Assembly: GCA_959020865.1 (NCBI GenBank)
Contig: CAUEUD010000001.1
Coordinates: forward strand, 1 to 61,361
DNA length: 61,361 bases
Direction: 5' to 3'
Source: Eubacterium limosum
Lineage (GTDB): Bacteria; Bacillota; Clostridia; Eubacteriales; Eubacteriaceae
Positions 50,902 to 59,656 of the stretch are shown here, one piece after another (position 1 is the first letter of the stretch; every line of letters starts with the position of its first letter). The notes below the pieces were generated by a model. It was not told where the DNA came from. It did not search any database and saw only the letters and a list, made by a program, of their open reading frames with translations. The translations under genes were made by a program, and so were the position numbers.

Positions 50902-52335
50902 TTATTCTCCCATCAACGTCTCAACCGCTTCTCTCAGTGTGGTGTTGGTGCCAACGTTGCCCGGGAAGATCACATAGGGCAGTCCTGGGAATTTGCTTTC
51001 TTCCCCGGTCATCCATACAGGAATCCCCGGTTTAATCTGGCCCATGACATTGGCCTTCTGCACCCGCAGTGCCTTCGTGCCGATGTCGCTGGAGGTAATC
51101 CCGCCCTTGGCCACAATAAAGTTGGGGCGCACCGACAGGTTGGTGATGATGCTGGTGACCGCGTCGGATATTTTGACAGACACCTTAAGCTGTTCATCCT
51201 TATCGTCAGTATCCAGGTCAAAGCGGTCCCGGCGGGTATAGACAGCGACGGTTTTACCAGCCTTAATATCTGCGTCCACAATGGACACTACCCGTTCTAC
51301 TTCCTGTTCCAGTCCGTTTTCTTCCAGGACACGGTGCTGGTTAAACTCGATAAACTCAATGGGCTTGTCCGAGTTTTTCAGCTCCTCAAGCTGTGCGGTC
51401 GTCTTGTTGACATGGGAGCCGACAACAATGATGCCGCCATTCCTGTTTTCTGTTAAAATCAGCTCGTCATGGCTGAGAATCGGCTTATCCGTCACGCCGC
51501 CGAGCACCTTTGTGATAGCTGCGGCTGAGCGGAATATAAAGTTTTTACCCTGATTCATGGCTTTTACCAGCGCGATGGCAAAAACCTTGACATCTGCGTA
51601 GTCGATGGAATTGACCACGATTTTATTGAAATCCTTCACCTGCATGAGCTGATCTGCGATCTTATCGATTTCCAGATTTCTCAGGTCCTCCAGTGAAATA
51701 AAGGTCACATCCCCGGCCTTGTATTTGCCGCCGGATTTTTCTTCGCACCACTCACCCAGATGGGACGCCTTGTACCCAAAGGATTTATCCTTCGCAAACT
51801 CGGTTTCGCCCGCTGGTACCAGCACATCGCCCTCCTGCACATAATGAACGTTGCCGATGGTAAAGCGGCCGCCCTCTTTAAAGAAGGGATAGATAATTTC
51901 GCCGTCAATTTTCTGGTCTGATCCGGACTCAATGACATCCTTTAAAATCTCTGGCTCCAGCGGATAATGACCGCGGAGGGTAGAGTCGCTCCGGCTGATC
52001 ACGACAAATTTTTTACCGGTTTCCTTTGCCACCTGTAAAATGTTCTCAGCCATTTCCCGGTGAGCCTTTGTGGTCTCGGGAGCCGTCAGCCCTCTGGAGT
52101 TGGTCAGGATGAAGAACATGCTGTTTTCCTCGTCAAAGCCCTTGCGCATGCTGTCGACCGACCAGTCGGTATAGACGGAAATATCGTGGACGGTCTGTAC
52201 CCCGGTGGGGTCGTCGTCCAGAACCACAATTTTGCGGTCAAAGCCTTTTAAGGCTTCATCGAGCTGTGCGTTAACGGCTTTCTCGTCAATAGGCTTAAAG
52301 GTTGTTAAAATGGATGCCTCTAATCTTTCTGCCAT
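50902..52335 (-). CDS. Four-carbon acid sugar kinase (OtnK/DtnK family, DUF1537)
   Basis: A 477-residue kinase. IVVLDDDPTGVQTVHD is the N-terminal sugar-binding motif, SRSDSTLRGHYPLEPE the conserved substrate region, and AKGGITSSDIGTKAL with the ATP-site GFPVWxxG-like GIPVWMTG the C-terminal half. The family phosphorylates 3-oxo-tetronates made by LtnD-type dehydrogenases, and such a gene lies just upstream. Start at 52335 (AGGTGA six bases upstream). An aldolase or PdxA2 that would normally follow is missing here. Confidence 0.88.
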   Translation of the reverse strand: MAERLEASILTTFKPIDEKAVNAQLDEALKGFDRKIVVLDDDPTGVQTVHDISVYTDWSVDSMRKGFDEENSMFFILTNSRGLTAPETTKAHREMAENILQVAKETGKKFVVISRSDSTLRGHYPLEPEILKDVIESGSDQKIDGEIIYPFFKEGGRFTIGNVHYVQEGDVLVPAGETEFAKDKSFGYKASHLGEWCEEKSGGKYKAGDVTFISLEDLRNLEIDKIADQLMQVKDFNKIVVNSIDYADVKVFAIALVKAMNQGKNFIFRSAAAITKVLGGVTDKPILSHDELILTENRNGGIIVVGSHVNKTTAQLEELKNSDKPIEFIEFNQHRVLEENGLEQEVERVVSIVDADIKAGKTVAVYTRRDRFDLDTDDKDEQLKVSVKISDAVTSIITNLSVRPNFIVAKGGITSSDIGTKALRVQKANVMGQIKPGIPVWMTGEESKFPGLPYVIFPGNVGTNTTLREAVETLMGE

Positions 52336-52344
52336 ATCACTCAC

Positions 52345-53241
52345 CTACTGTTCCTTACGTTTTACTTCGACACCGGCCAGCTTTTCAAAATACTGTACAA
52401 TGCCGCCGTGGTCATCTTCCAGATGGCCGTCTACCTTCAGAGCCTGCATGATTTCCAGCAGTTGGCTGCTCATGGGCAGCGGAACATCAATGTCATGAGC
52501 GGTTGCCATGACGTTTTTAATATCTTTCAGGTTAATGGAAATTTTACCGCCGGGTACAAAATTGCGGTCGATCATCAGCGGCGCCTTGGCGTCGAGGACG
52601 GTGCTTCCCGCAAGGCCGCCCCGGATCGCCTTGTAAACCAGCTCCGGATCAGCCCCGGCCTTTGTGGCCAGTACCAGCGCCTCCGATACGGCTGCGATGT
52701 TCAGGTTAACAATGACCTGATTGGCCAGCTTGGTGACAGAACCGCTGCCGGTTTCACCGACCAGCAATGCCGATGCGCCCATGATGTCAAAGTAAGGAGC
52801 CATTTTGTCAAAGGCTTCCTGTTTGCCGCCGACCATAAAAGCCAGCGTTCCATCGATCGCCTTGGGTTCTCCGCCGCTTACCGGCGCATCCAGGAAATCC
52901 ACCCCCAGGGGCGCCAGTTTTTCCGCGCAAACCTTGGATTCTGTGGGTGTCACAGAGCTCATATCCACCACAACGCTGCCTTCTTTGACGCCCTCAGCCA
53001 CGCCGTCAGCGCCAAATAATACCGACTGGACAATGGCGCCATTGGGAAGAATGGTGAAGATAACCGGGCATTTTTCGCCAATCTCTTTCAGTGTTGCCGC
53101 CTGAGCGCCCATATCTGTCAGTTCCTTTACTGCATCTTCGTTTAAATCGTTTACCAGCAGGCTGCAGCCTCCTTTCACCAGGTTCTTAGCCATTGGTTTT
53201 CCCATAATACCGAGTCCGATAAAACCAACCATACGATCCAT
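52345..53241 (-). CDS. 3-hydroxyacid dehydrogenase, LtnD/GarR type
   Basis: A 298-residue beta-hydroxyacid dehydrogenase. GFIGLGIMGKPMAKNLVKGG is the NAD-binding motif, FLDAPVSGGEPKA the substrate loop and KLANQVIVNLNIAAV holds the catalytic Lys. The family includes tartronate semialdehyde reductase, 3-hydroxyisobutyrate dehydrogenase and L-threonate dehydrogenase; pairing with an OtnK-type kinase favours the last (LtnD). Strong ribosome site GAGG. First gene of the unit. Confidence 0.87.
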   Translation of the reverse strand: MDRMVGFIGLGIMGKPMAKNLVKGGCSLLVNDLNEDAVKELTDMGAQAATLKEIGEKCPVIFTILPNGAIVQSVLFGADGVAEGVKEGSVVVDMSSVTPTESKVCAEKLAPLGVDFLDAPVSGGEPKAIDGTLAFMVGGKQEAFDKMAPYFDIMGASALLVGETGSGSVTKLANQVIVNLNIAAVSEALVLATKAGADPELVYKAIRGGLAGSTVLDAKAPLMIDRNFVPGGKISINLKDIKNVMATAHDIDVPLPMSSQLLEIMQALKVDGHLEDDHGGIVQYFEKLAGVEVKRKEQ

Positions 53242-53267
53242 TTCAGTACCTCTTTTCTGTTTTCTCA

Positions 53268-53392
53268 GTAGGTCATCCTACCTTTATAGCTAAAATTTTT
53301 AATAGAACGTCATTTGTTAAATGTGTAACGAAGAACGTCCTATGTATTGCTTTTCATGACCTAATAATAAAACCTCTCGCACACTTTGTCAA
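53268..53392 (-). promoter_or_regulatory. Promoter and candidate operators of the acid-sugar genes
   Basis: On the minus strand: TTGACA (53387-53392), 17-base spacer, TATTAT (53364-53369). Downstream lie GTAGG-ATGA-CCTAC (53268-53281), a five-base dyad, and two copies of GACGTTCT. The AGGAT half-site also appears in the operator of the FCD regulator at 49082, so both could bind the same protein. Confidence 0.65.
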
Positions 53393-53411
53393 GCTTTTTT
53401 TTAAATCTTAA

Positions 53412-53485
53412 ATAAAAAAAACACGGCGTAAACCGTGTTCAGCGTGTCGAGAAATTTTATCATGAAGAAGTAAAGCATTAAAAAG
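53412..53485 (-). terminator. polC terminator with the same composite layout as 36709-36785
   Basis: On the minus strand: CTTTTTAATGCTTTAC, TTCATGATAAAAT, TCGACACGCT, then hairpin AACACGG/CCGTGTT (53420-53439) and eight T's. It starts 13 bases past the polC stop. Confidence 0.88.
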
Positions 53486-53497
53486 CCGCCAGCTTTT

Positions 53498-56400
53498 CTA
53501 AAACATACTCATAAAGCTCATCTGGTTGGAGTCTGGCAGGCTGCTCAGACAGCCAAACTGCTCGAGCTTTTCGATATTGGATTTATTGACCTTGGCCCTG
53601 GTCTGCAGATCCTCCTTGGAGATGAAGGGCCGCTTCTGGGCTTCCTCATAAATCTGCATGGCCGCCTTATCACCCAGGCCGTCAATGGCGTTGAGCGGTG
53701 GCAGCAGATCATTGCCGACGATTTTAAACTCGCTGTAGTGGGACTCGTACACATCCACATTTTTAAAGCCAAAACCACGGCAGTACATTTCCAGCGCCAG
53801 CTCCAGCGAAGTCAGGAGCTGCTGATCCTTGTTGCTGGCCTTGTTCCCCTGAGATCGGATTTCTGCCAGTGTTTTCTTGACTGTCTCCTTGCCGTTGGTC
53901 ATCTTTTCCAGATTAAATTCCTTGGCGCGGATACTGAAATAGGTGGCGTAATAGGCCAGCGGATAGTAAACCTTGTAGTAGGCGATGCGGAAGGCCATCA
54001 TAACATAGGCTGCCGCATGGGCCTTAGGGAACATGTACTTGATTTTCTTACAGGAATCAATGTACCAGGCCGGTACATTATTTTCCTTCATATACGCTTC
54101 CTCATCCTCTGTCAGGCCCTTCCCTTTACGGACATGCTCCATAATGCTGAAGGATTCCTTGGGCGCCAGTCCCATTGAGATCAGGCCGAGCATAATATCG
54201 TCACGGGTACAGATAACGTCCTTGATGGTCGCAGTCCCGGAACGCACAAGGTCCTGCGCATTGTTGGTCCAGACATCTGTGCCGTGGGATAAGCCGGAAA
54301 TACGGATCAGGTCTGAAAAGGCGGTGGGCTTGGTGTCCAGCACCATCTGGCGGACAAAGTTGGTCCCGAACTCGGGGATACCACAGGTACCGAGGGGGAT
54401 GTCAAAATCATCGTCCTTCAGATCCAGGGCGCTGGTGCCTGTGAACAGGCTGATGACCTTTTCGTCGTCCAGCGGAATCTCCTGAGGGTCAAGTCCTGTG
54501 ATGTCCTTGAGCATGCGGAGCATGGTCGGGTCATCATGACCCAGGATGTCGAGCTTCAGGAGGCGCCCGGAAATGGAATGGTAATCGAAATGGGTGGTCA
54601 TGGTGCCGCAGTCCCGGTCATCGGCCGGGTACTGGATCGGTGTAAAGTCATAGATATCCTTATCCTTTGGCACAACCATTACCCCGCCGGGATGCTGGCC
54701 TGTGGTGCGCTTAACGCCCGCACAGCCCTCAATCACACGCTCCATCTCTGCTCTGGGCGCGTTAACGCCATTTTCATCAAAGAAATTTTTCACATAGCCA
54801 AAGGCAGTCTTATCTGCCAGTGTCGCAATGGTTCCCGCGCGGTAGACCTTTCCCTCGCCAAAGAGCACCTCGGTGTAATGGTGGGCCTCCGGCTGGTTTT
54901 CGCCCGAGAAGTTAAGGTCAATATCGGGCTCCTTATCCCCCTCAAAACCGAGGAAAGTCTCAAAAGGAATATCAAAGCCGTCCTTATTCATGGGATGGCC
55001 GCATTCCGGACAGTCAGCGTTGGGAAGGTCAGGCCCTACCCCCACCTTTGTGCTGTCAAAGAACTCATAATGCTTGCAGTTCGGGCAGACATAGTGGGGC
55101 GCCAGAGAGTTAACCTCTGTGATCCCGCAGAGCATGGCAACCAGTGACGAGCCGACCGATCCTCTGGAGCCTACCAGGTAACCATCCTCCAGGGAATGGT
55201 GTACCAGCTTCTGGGCGATCAGGTACAGAACCGAATAGCCGTTGCCGATAATGGAGTCCAGCTCACGCTTCACGCGCTGTTCCACAATGTCTGGCAACGG
55301 GTCACCGTACATCTCATGGGCCTTTTTATAAACCATATCCCGAATCTCGTCATCCGAGCCCTCAATGATGGGCGGGAAGGTGCCATCGGGTATGGGCTTC
55401 ACGTCGTCAAACAGTTCTGCCACCTTGCGCGGATTGGTGACGACCAGCTCATAGGCGGTCTGCGGGTCCACATAGGTAAACTCGTCCAGCATTTCCTGGG
55501 TCGAGCGGTAGTAAAGCGGCGGCTGCTCATGGGAATCCTTGTAGCCCTGGCCGGCCTGCAGAATCTCTCTGAAATAGGCGTCACTGGGGTCCACAAAATG
55601 GACGTCCCCGGTGGCAACCACCAGCTTGCCCTTTTCCCGGCCAAGCTCGACAATCCGCCGGTTGACATCTGCCAGCTCTTCCATGGAGTGGACGGTCTCA
55701 TTCCGAAGTAAGTATTCATTGTTTCCCAGAGGCTGTACCTCAAAGTAGTCATAAAAATCAGCGATTTCATCCAATCGGTTTTTGGGCACATTCTTAAGCA
55801 CTGCCTTGTACAGCTCTCCAGCCTCGCAGGCGCTGCCAATAATCAGATTTTCCCGGTGAGCCGCCAACAGGGATTTTGGTATCCTCGGGCGTCTGTAAAA
55901 ATAATGGATATGTGCCTCAGAAACCAGCTTGTACAGATCCTTCAGCCCCGCCTGGTTTTTGGCGTAGATGATAATATGATAGGTATCGCCGGATTTTATG
56001 ATCTGCTCCACGTCCATCAGGCCATTAAGCCCAGCGACCTCTTCCACATCCCGTTTCTGGGCCAGCTCCATCAGCTTGACAAAAATCTTCGCCGAGCACA
56101 CCGAGTCGTCCAGCGCCCGGTGATGGTGCCCCATGTCCACCTTAAAATAGCTCGCCAGCTTTTTGAGGTTATGCTTGTTGATGGTGGGGATCAGGGTCCG
56201 GGACATTGCCAGCGTGTCAATATAGGTAATGTTGTTTTCCAGATGATGTGCATTCAGCGCGATCTCCATAAAGCCCATATCAAATTTTGCGTTGTGGGCC
56301 ACCAGAATCAGGTCGCCGCAAAATTCACAGAAGGCTTTAACCGCAGCTTCTTCCTCTTCGCCGGCCTCAACCATCTGATTGGTAATCCCGGTGAGATTGG

Positions 56401-57607
56401 TGATAAATGGCGGAATGGGCCGGTGTGGATTGACAATCTTGGAGAAGGTATCCACAATATGCTTGTTTTTAATTTTGACGGCTGCAATCTCAATGATATT
56501 GTCCTTGCCGGGAATCAGGCCAGTGGTCTCAAGGTCAAAGAAAACAAATTCGCCCTCAAAGCTTTCATTCTGTTCCCCCGTTACAATATACTGGTCGTCA
56601 TCCACCAGATAGCCCTCGACACCATACAGCACCTTGATGCCGTATTTTTTGCTCAGGGACATCATTTCAGGGTAAGCCTGAAGCACACCGTGGTCGGTGA
56701 TACCGATGGCGTCATGGCCAAAGTCATTGGCCTGCTTCATGATTTTAGCCACCTTGCTCACTGCATCCATGGAGCTGTACTGGCTGTGAAGGTGAAGCTC
56801 GACGCGCTTTTCCTCTGCGTTGTCACGGCGCACCGGCGCTGCGGCCACCTCCATATTTTTAGGTGTCAGCACCTTTTCGTGGGAGTACTCGTCATAATTG
56901 ACATTGCCCTCAACCTTAAACCAGCGGTCCTTTTTCAGATTTTCCTTGATCATGCCCACATTCTTCTTCCGGGCAAAAATCTTACAGGAGACACTGCCGT
57001 GTTCATCGGTAATGTTAAAGGTAAAGAGGGTTGTTTTGTCGGTAATTTCCCTGGAATCAATGCCAAAGACACGGCCGCTGACCACAATGTTCGTGCTGTC
57101 CAGCACCGCGCCTGTACTGAAGTCAATTTCTCCCATGGACTGGGCGGGACGCTTGATCTTGTCCCCCATGACAACTTCGCCAACGTCCAGCACACGGGCT
57201 TCCTCCTCTTTGCCATCCTTTTTCCCCGTCGAGCCGCTGCCAGACTTAGCCGGCGGCGTATCCTTTATGACCTTTAACCGCTTGTTCAGCGCGTCCTCTT
57301 TTTTCTTAGCCAGAGCGTCGTAATCCACGTTTTCCATGAGCCTGTGAACTGATTTCTCAGCTCCAGCCCCAGGTTTCCCCCCGGCCATCGGAGAAATAAA
57401 GACACTCAGGCTTTTGGTATAGTCAAATATCCCCATCAGTTCCCGCTGCACCAAAGATTTATCGCACTCCGGGATACGGGTCTTAAAGGTAAAAACCAGC
57501 TCCTGGCTCGCAGAGTTCACCTCGACACGCTGGGGCTCCAGTCCGTATTTTTTTATGAGTTCTTCCAAATCATTCTGTTTATGTATAATCGGATTCAAGG
57601 TGTCCAC
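53498..57607 (-). CDS. polC: DNA polymerase III PolC-type alpha subunit
   Basis: A 1369-residue replicative polymerase of low-GC Gram-positives. Order: N-terminal domain; OB-fold (about 150-260); PHP part 1 (VELHLHSQYSSMDAVSK); the DEDD exonuclease inserted in PHP (FVFFDLETTGL, LVAHNAKFDMGF, HRALDDS); PHP part 2; and the polymerase core with the Asp pair in PDIDLNFSGE. Zinc Cys are in YVCPNCKHYEF...CPECGHP. Slightly shorter than B. subtilis PolC (1437), mainly at the N-terminus. The GTG at 57607 directly follows the ispG stop without a good ribosome site; a TTG at 57598 has AGGTGG before it and could be used. Confidence 0.95.
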   Translation of the reverse strand: MDTLNPIIHKQNDLEELIKKYGLEPQRVEVNSASQELVFTFKTRIPECDKSLVQRELMGIFDYTKSLSVFISPMAGGKPGAGAEKSVHRLMENVDYDALAKKKEDALNKRLKVIKDTPPAKSGSGSTGKKDGKEEEARVLDVGEVVMGDKIKRPAQSMGEIDFSTGAVLDSTNIVVSGRVFGIDSREITDKTTLFTFNITDEHGSVSCKIFARKKNVGMIKENLKKDRWFKVEGNVNYDEYSHEKVLTPKNMEVAAAPVRRDNAEEKRVELHLHSQYSSMDAVSKVAKIMKQANDFGHDAIGITDHGVLQAYPEMMSLSKKYGIKVLYGVEGYLVDDDQYIVTGEQNESFEGEFVFFDLETTGLIPGKDNIIEIAAVKIKNKHIVDTFSKIVNPHRPIPPFITNLTGITNQMVEAGEEEEAAVKAFCEFCGDLILVAHNAKFDMGFMEIALNAHHLENNITYIDTLAMSRTLIPTINKHNLKKLASYFKVDMGHHHRALDDSVCSAKIFVKLMELAQKRDVEEVAGLNGLMDVEQIIKSGDTYHIIIYAKNQAGLKDLYKLVSEAHIHYFYRRPRIPKSLLAAHRENLIIGSACEAGELYKAVLKNVPKNRLDEIADFYDYFEVQPLGNNEYLLRNETVHSMEELADVNRRIVELGREKGKLVVATGDVHFVDPSDAYFREILQAGQGYKDSHEQPPLYYRSTQEMLDEFTYVDPQTAYELVVTNPRKVAELFDDVKPIPDGTFPPIIEGSDDEIRDMVYKKAHEMYGDPLPDIVEQRVKRELDSIIGNGYSVLYLIAQKLVHHSLEDGYLVGSRGSVGSSLVAMLCGITEVNSLAPHYVCPNCKHYEFFDSTKVGVGPDLPNADCPECGHPMNKDGFDIPFETFLGFEGDKEPDIDLNFSGENQPEAHHYTEVLFGEGKVYRAGTIATLADKTAFGYVKNFFDENGVNAPRAEMERVIEGCAGVKRTTGQHPGGVMVVPKDKDIYDFTPIQYPADDRDCGTMTTHFDYHSISGRLLKLDILGHDDPTMLRMLKDITGLDPQEIPLDDEKVISLFTGTSALDLKDDDFDIPLGTCGIPEFGTNFVRQMVLDTKPTAFSDLIRISGLSHGTDVWTNNAQDLVRSGTATIKDVICTRDDIMLGLISMGLAPKESFSIMEHVRKGKGLTEDEEAYMKENNVPAWYIDSCKKIKYMFPKAHAAAYVMMAFRIAYYKVYYPLAYYATYFSIRAKEFNLEKMTNGKETVKKTLAEIRSQGNKASNKDQQLLTSLELALEMYCRGFGFKNVDVYESHYSEFKIVGNDLLPPLNAIDGLGDKAAMQIYEEAQKRPFISKEDLQTRAKVNKSNIEKLEQFGCLSSLPDSNQMSFMSMF

Positions 57608-58672
57608 CTACATTCTTTCGATTTCTTCCATCAGGGCGTCAATGATCTCATCCTCTGCCACTGTTTTAAAGATTTCCCCTTTTTTAAAAAGAACCCCTTT
57701 TCCTTTTCCACCGGCAATGCCGATGTCTGCTTCCTTCCCCTCGCCCGGACCATTGACCACACAGCCCATCACCGCGACCTTCAAGTCCTTTTTGACATGC
57801 ACGAGCCGGCGGTTCATTTCCTCTGCAATGCCGATCAGGTCAATTTCTGTGCGGCCACAGGTCGGGCAGGACACGACCTCGACCATGCCCTCTCCGCTCT
57901 GGTACAGGCCAATGGATTTTAAAATATCTCTAGCCACATAGATTTCATCCACCGGATTGCCTGTGATGGAGACCCGAATGGTATCCCCGATGCCGCTCAA
58001 CAGCATATAGCCGATACCAATGCCCGACTTAACGGCCGAAGTCCGCAGCACCCCGGCTTCTGTGATGCCCAAGTGCACCGGATAATCATATTTCTGGGAA
58101 AACAGCGTGTAGGCGTCAATGGTAAAGCGCACATCCGACGCCTTCATGGAGACCACAATGTTGTTAAAATCAAGCGCTTCAAGATAGGCGATATGTTTTT
58201 CAGCGCTCTCCACCATCGCTTCTGGTGTGGGGTGCCCGTATTTTTCAAGCAGTTCTTTTTCCAGAGAGCCTGCGTTTACCCCAATTCGGATGGAAATATC
58301 CGCTTCTCTGGCCGCTTCCACCACCAGGCGCACCTTCTCCTTATCCCCAATGTTTCCGGGGTTGATCCGGAGCTTGTCCACTCCGCCTTTAATGGCCTCC
58401 AGGGCCAGCTCGTAATTAAAATGGATATCTGCCACCAGTGGAATAGAGATCTGTTTTTTTATGTCCGCGATGGCTCTCGCTGCCTCCATGTCGGGCACCG
58501 CCACCCGCACAATGTCGCAGCCGGCGGCCTCCAGATCCTTTATCTGTCGCACAGTCGCCTGAACGTCCCTCGTGTCTGTATTGGTCATGGACTGGATCAG
58601 GATTGGATTATCTCCCCCGATCTTCCGGTTTCCGATGGGTACCTCTCTGGTTTTATGACGTCGTATTTCCAT
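57608..58672 (-). CDS. ispG: 4-hydroxy-3-methylbut-2-enyl diphosphate synthase IspG
   Basis: A 354-residue [4Fe-4S] enzyme of the MEP isoprenoid pathway that converts MEcPP to HMBPP. GGDNPILIQSMTNTDTRD opens the TIM barrel. The cluster Cys are in VSCPTCGR and VMGCVVNGPGEG, with the conserved Glu in the latter. Start at 58672 with AAGGTGA before it; in-frame ATGs at 58690 and 58717 have no site, and the latter lies in a terminator hairpin. Adjacent to polC without a gap. Confidence 0.95.
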   Translation of the reverse strand: MEIRRHKTREVPIGNRKIGGDNPILIQSMTNTDTRDVQATVRQIKDLEAAGCDIVRVAVPDMEAARAIADIKKQISIPLVADIHFNYELALEAIKGGVDKLRINPGNIGDKEKVRLVVEAAREADISIRIGVNAGSLEKELLEKYGHPTPEAMVESAEKHIAYLEALDFNNIVVSMKASDVRFTIDAYTLFSQKYDYPVHLGITEAGVLRTSAVKSGIGIGYMLLSGIGDTIRVSITGNPVDEIYVARDILKSIGLYQSGEGMVEVVSCPTCGRTEIDLIGIAEEMNRRLVHVKKDLKVAVMGCVVNGPGEGKEADIGIAGGKGKGVLFKKGEIFKTVAEDEIIDALMEEIERM

Positions 58673-58700
58673 ATTTTTCACCTTACTCATTAATATTTTC

Positions 58701-58739
58701 AAAATTAAAAGCCCCAATTCACTGCTGCTTCATTGGGGC
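58701..58739 (-). terminator. rseP terminator upstream of ispG
   Basis: Stem GCCCCAAT/ATTGGGGC with a 13-base loop and a TTTTAATTTT tail on the minus strand. It separates the uppS-cdsA-rseP transcript from ispG-polC, at least partly. Confidence 0.85.
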
Positions 58740-58826
58740 AAAACGTAATTATACTTTACTTTTAAACGGGCCTGAAATAGAAACTGAATCACGGCAAGGC
58801 CGCGGCTCTTCTTTCTCAACCCTTTC

Positions 58827-59645
58827 TCAGCCCATTATCCGCATTACATCATTCACCGCTATGACCACCGCCAAAAGCATCAGGGCCATAAAGCCGATGT
58901 AATTGATCATGTTTGCCTTTTTGGGATCAAGGTCCCGTCCGACCAGCTTTTCAATAATGATGATCATGATCTGTCCGCCATCAAGAGCTGGAAGCGGCAG
59001 TAAATTGATCACCCCTAAATTGACTGAAATTAAGGCCGTAAAGGACATCAGCGCAATGATTCCATACTGGAAAAAATCGTGAACCATGCTGACCATGCCG
59101 ATCGGGCCTGCCACATCGTTCATTCCCACCTGCCCGGTCACCAGCATGTAAAGGCTCTGGTAAATGGTAATCCCAAACTTTCCGGTTGTCGTAAGGCCAA
59201 GGCCCAACGCCTGCAGAATGTTGGCTCCCCTAAACAGGTAGATCAGCACCAGCAGCACAAAGGCGAACACAATGTTCATTGCCGCCCCGGCCACCAGAAT
59301 GATAAACCGCTGCCCCTTTGTTTTATTGGAAAAGCTTCTCGGATCATCCGGGTCCACCGGCTCACGCACTGCCGCATCCTCAGTGGCTGTCTCTTCATCC
59401 TCTTCGCCGGCGTCTCCCTCTCCGCGCATTTTGCAAAAACCGCCCAGGGGCAGCGCGCGAATCGAGAACTGGGTTTCCTTACCCTGTTTAGCGTAAACCA
59501 GCGGCCCCATCCCAATGGAGAACTCCTCAACGAAGACACCAGTTTTTCTGGCTGCAATAAAATGGCCCCACTCATGAACAACCACCAGAACAGATAAAAT
59601 AAGCAGTGTCAAGAGAACCATCAATACATTTGTTAATATACTCAT
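58827..59645 (-). CDS. rseP: Site-2 intramembrane zinc protease (RseP family), PDZ-less
   Basis: A 272-residue M50 protease. HEWGH (His24, Glu25, His28) in TM1 and NLLPLPALDGGQ near residue 215 give the zinc site. There are four transmembrane segments and an acidic cytoplasmic loop (about 78-108) ending DPDDPRSFSNKT. The family normally has one PDZ domain between TM2 and TM3 (total about 340-450 residues). Here TM2 (to about 140) is followed by only some 25 residues, so the PDZ is absent. Substrates are membrane anti-sigma factors or signal-peptide remnants. Confidence 0.88.
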   Translation of the reverse strand: MSILTNVLMVLLTLLILSVLVVVHEWGHFIAARKTGVFVEEFSIGMGPLVYAKQGKETQFSIRALPLGGFCKMRGEGDAGEEDEETATEDAAVREPVDPDDPRSFSNKTKGQRFIILVAGAAMNIVFAFVLLVLIYLFRGANILQALGLGLTTTGKFGITIYQSLYMLVTGQVGMNDVAGPIGMVSMVHDFFQYGIIALMSFTALISVNLGVINLLPLPALDGGQIMIIIIEKLVGRDLDPKKANMINYIGFMALMLLAVVIAVNDVMRIMG

Positions 59646-59656
59646 CTTTTAATACC

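Noticed and set aside
55856..57277. Long open frame of 473 codons on the plus strand
   Set aside because: Entirely antisense to the PolC exonuclease/PHP region; no family pattern and no start signal.
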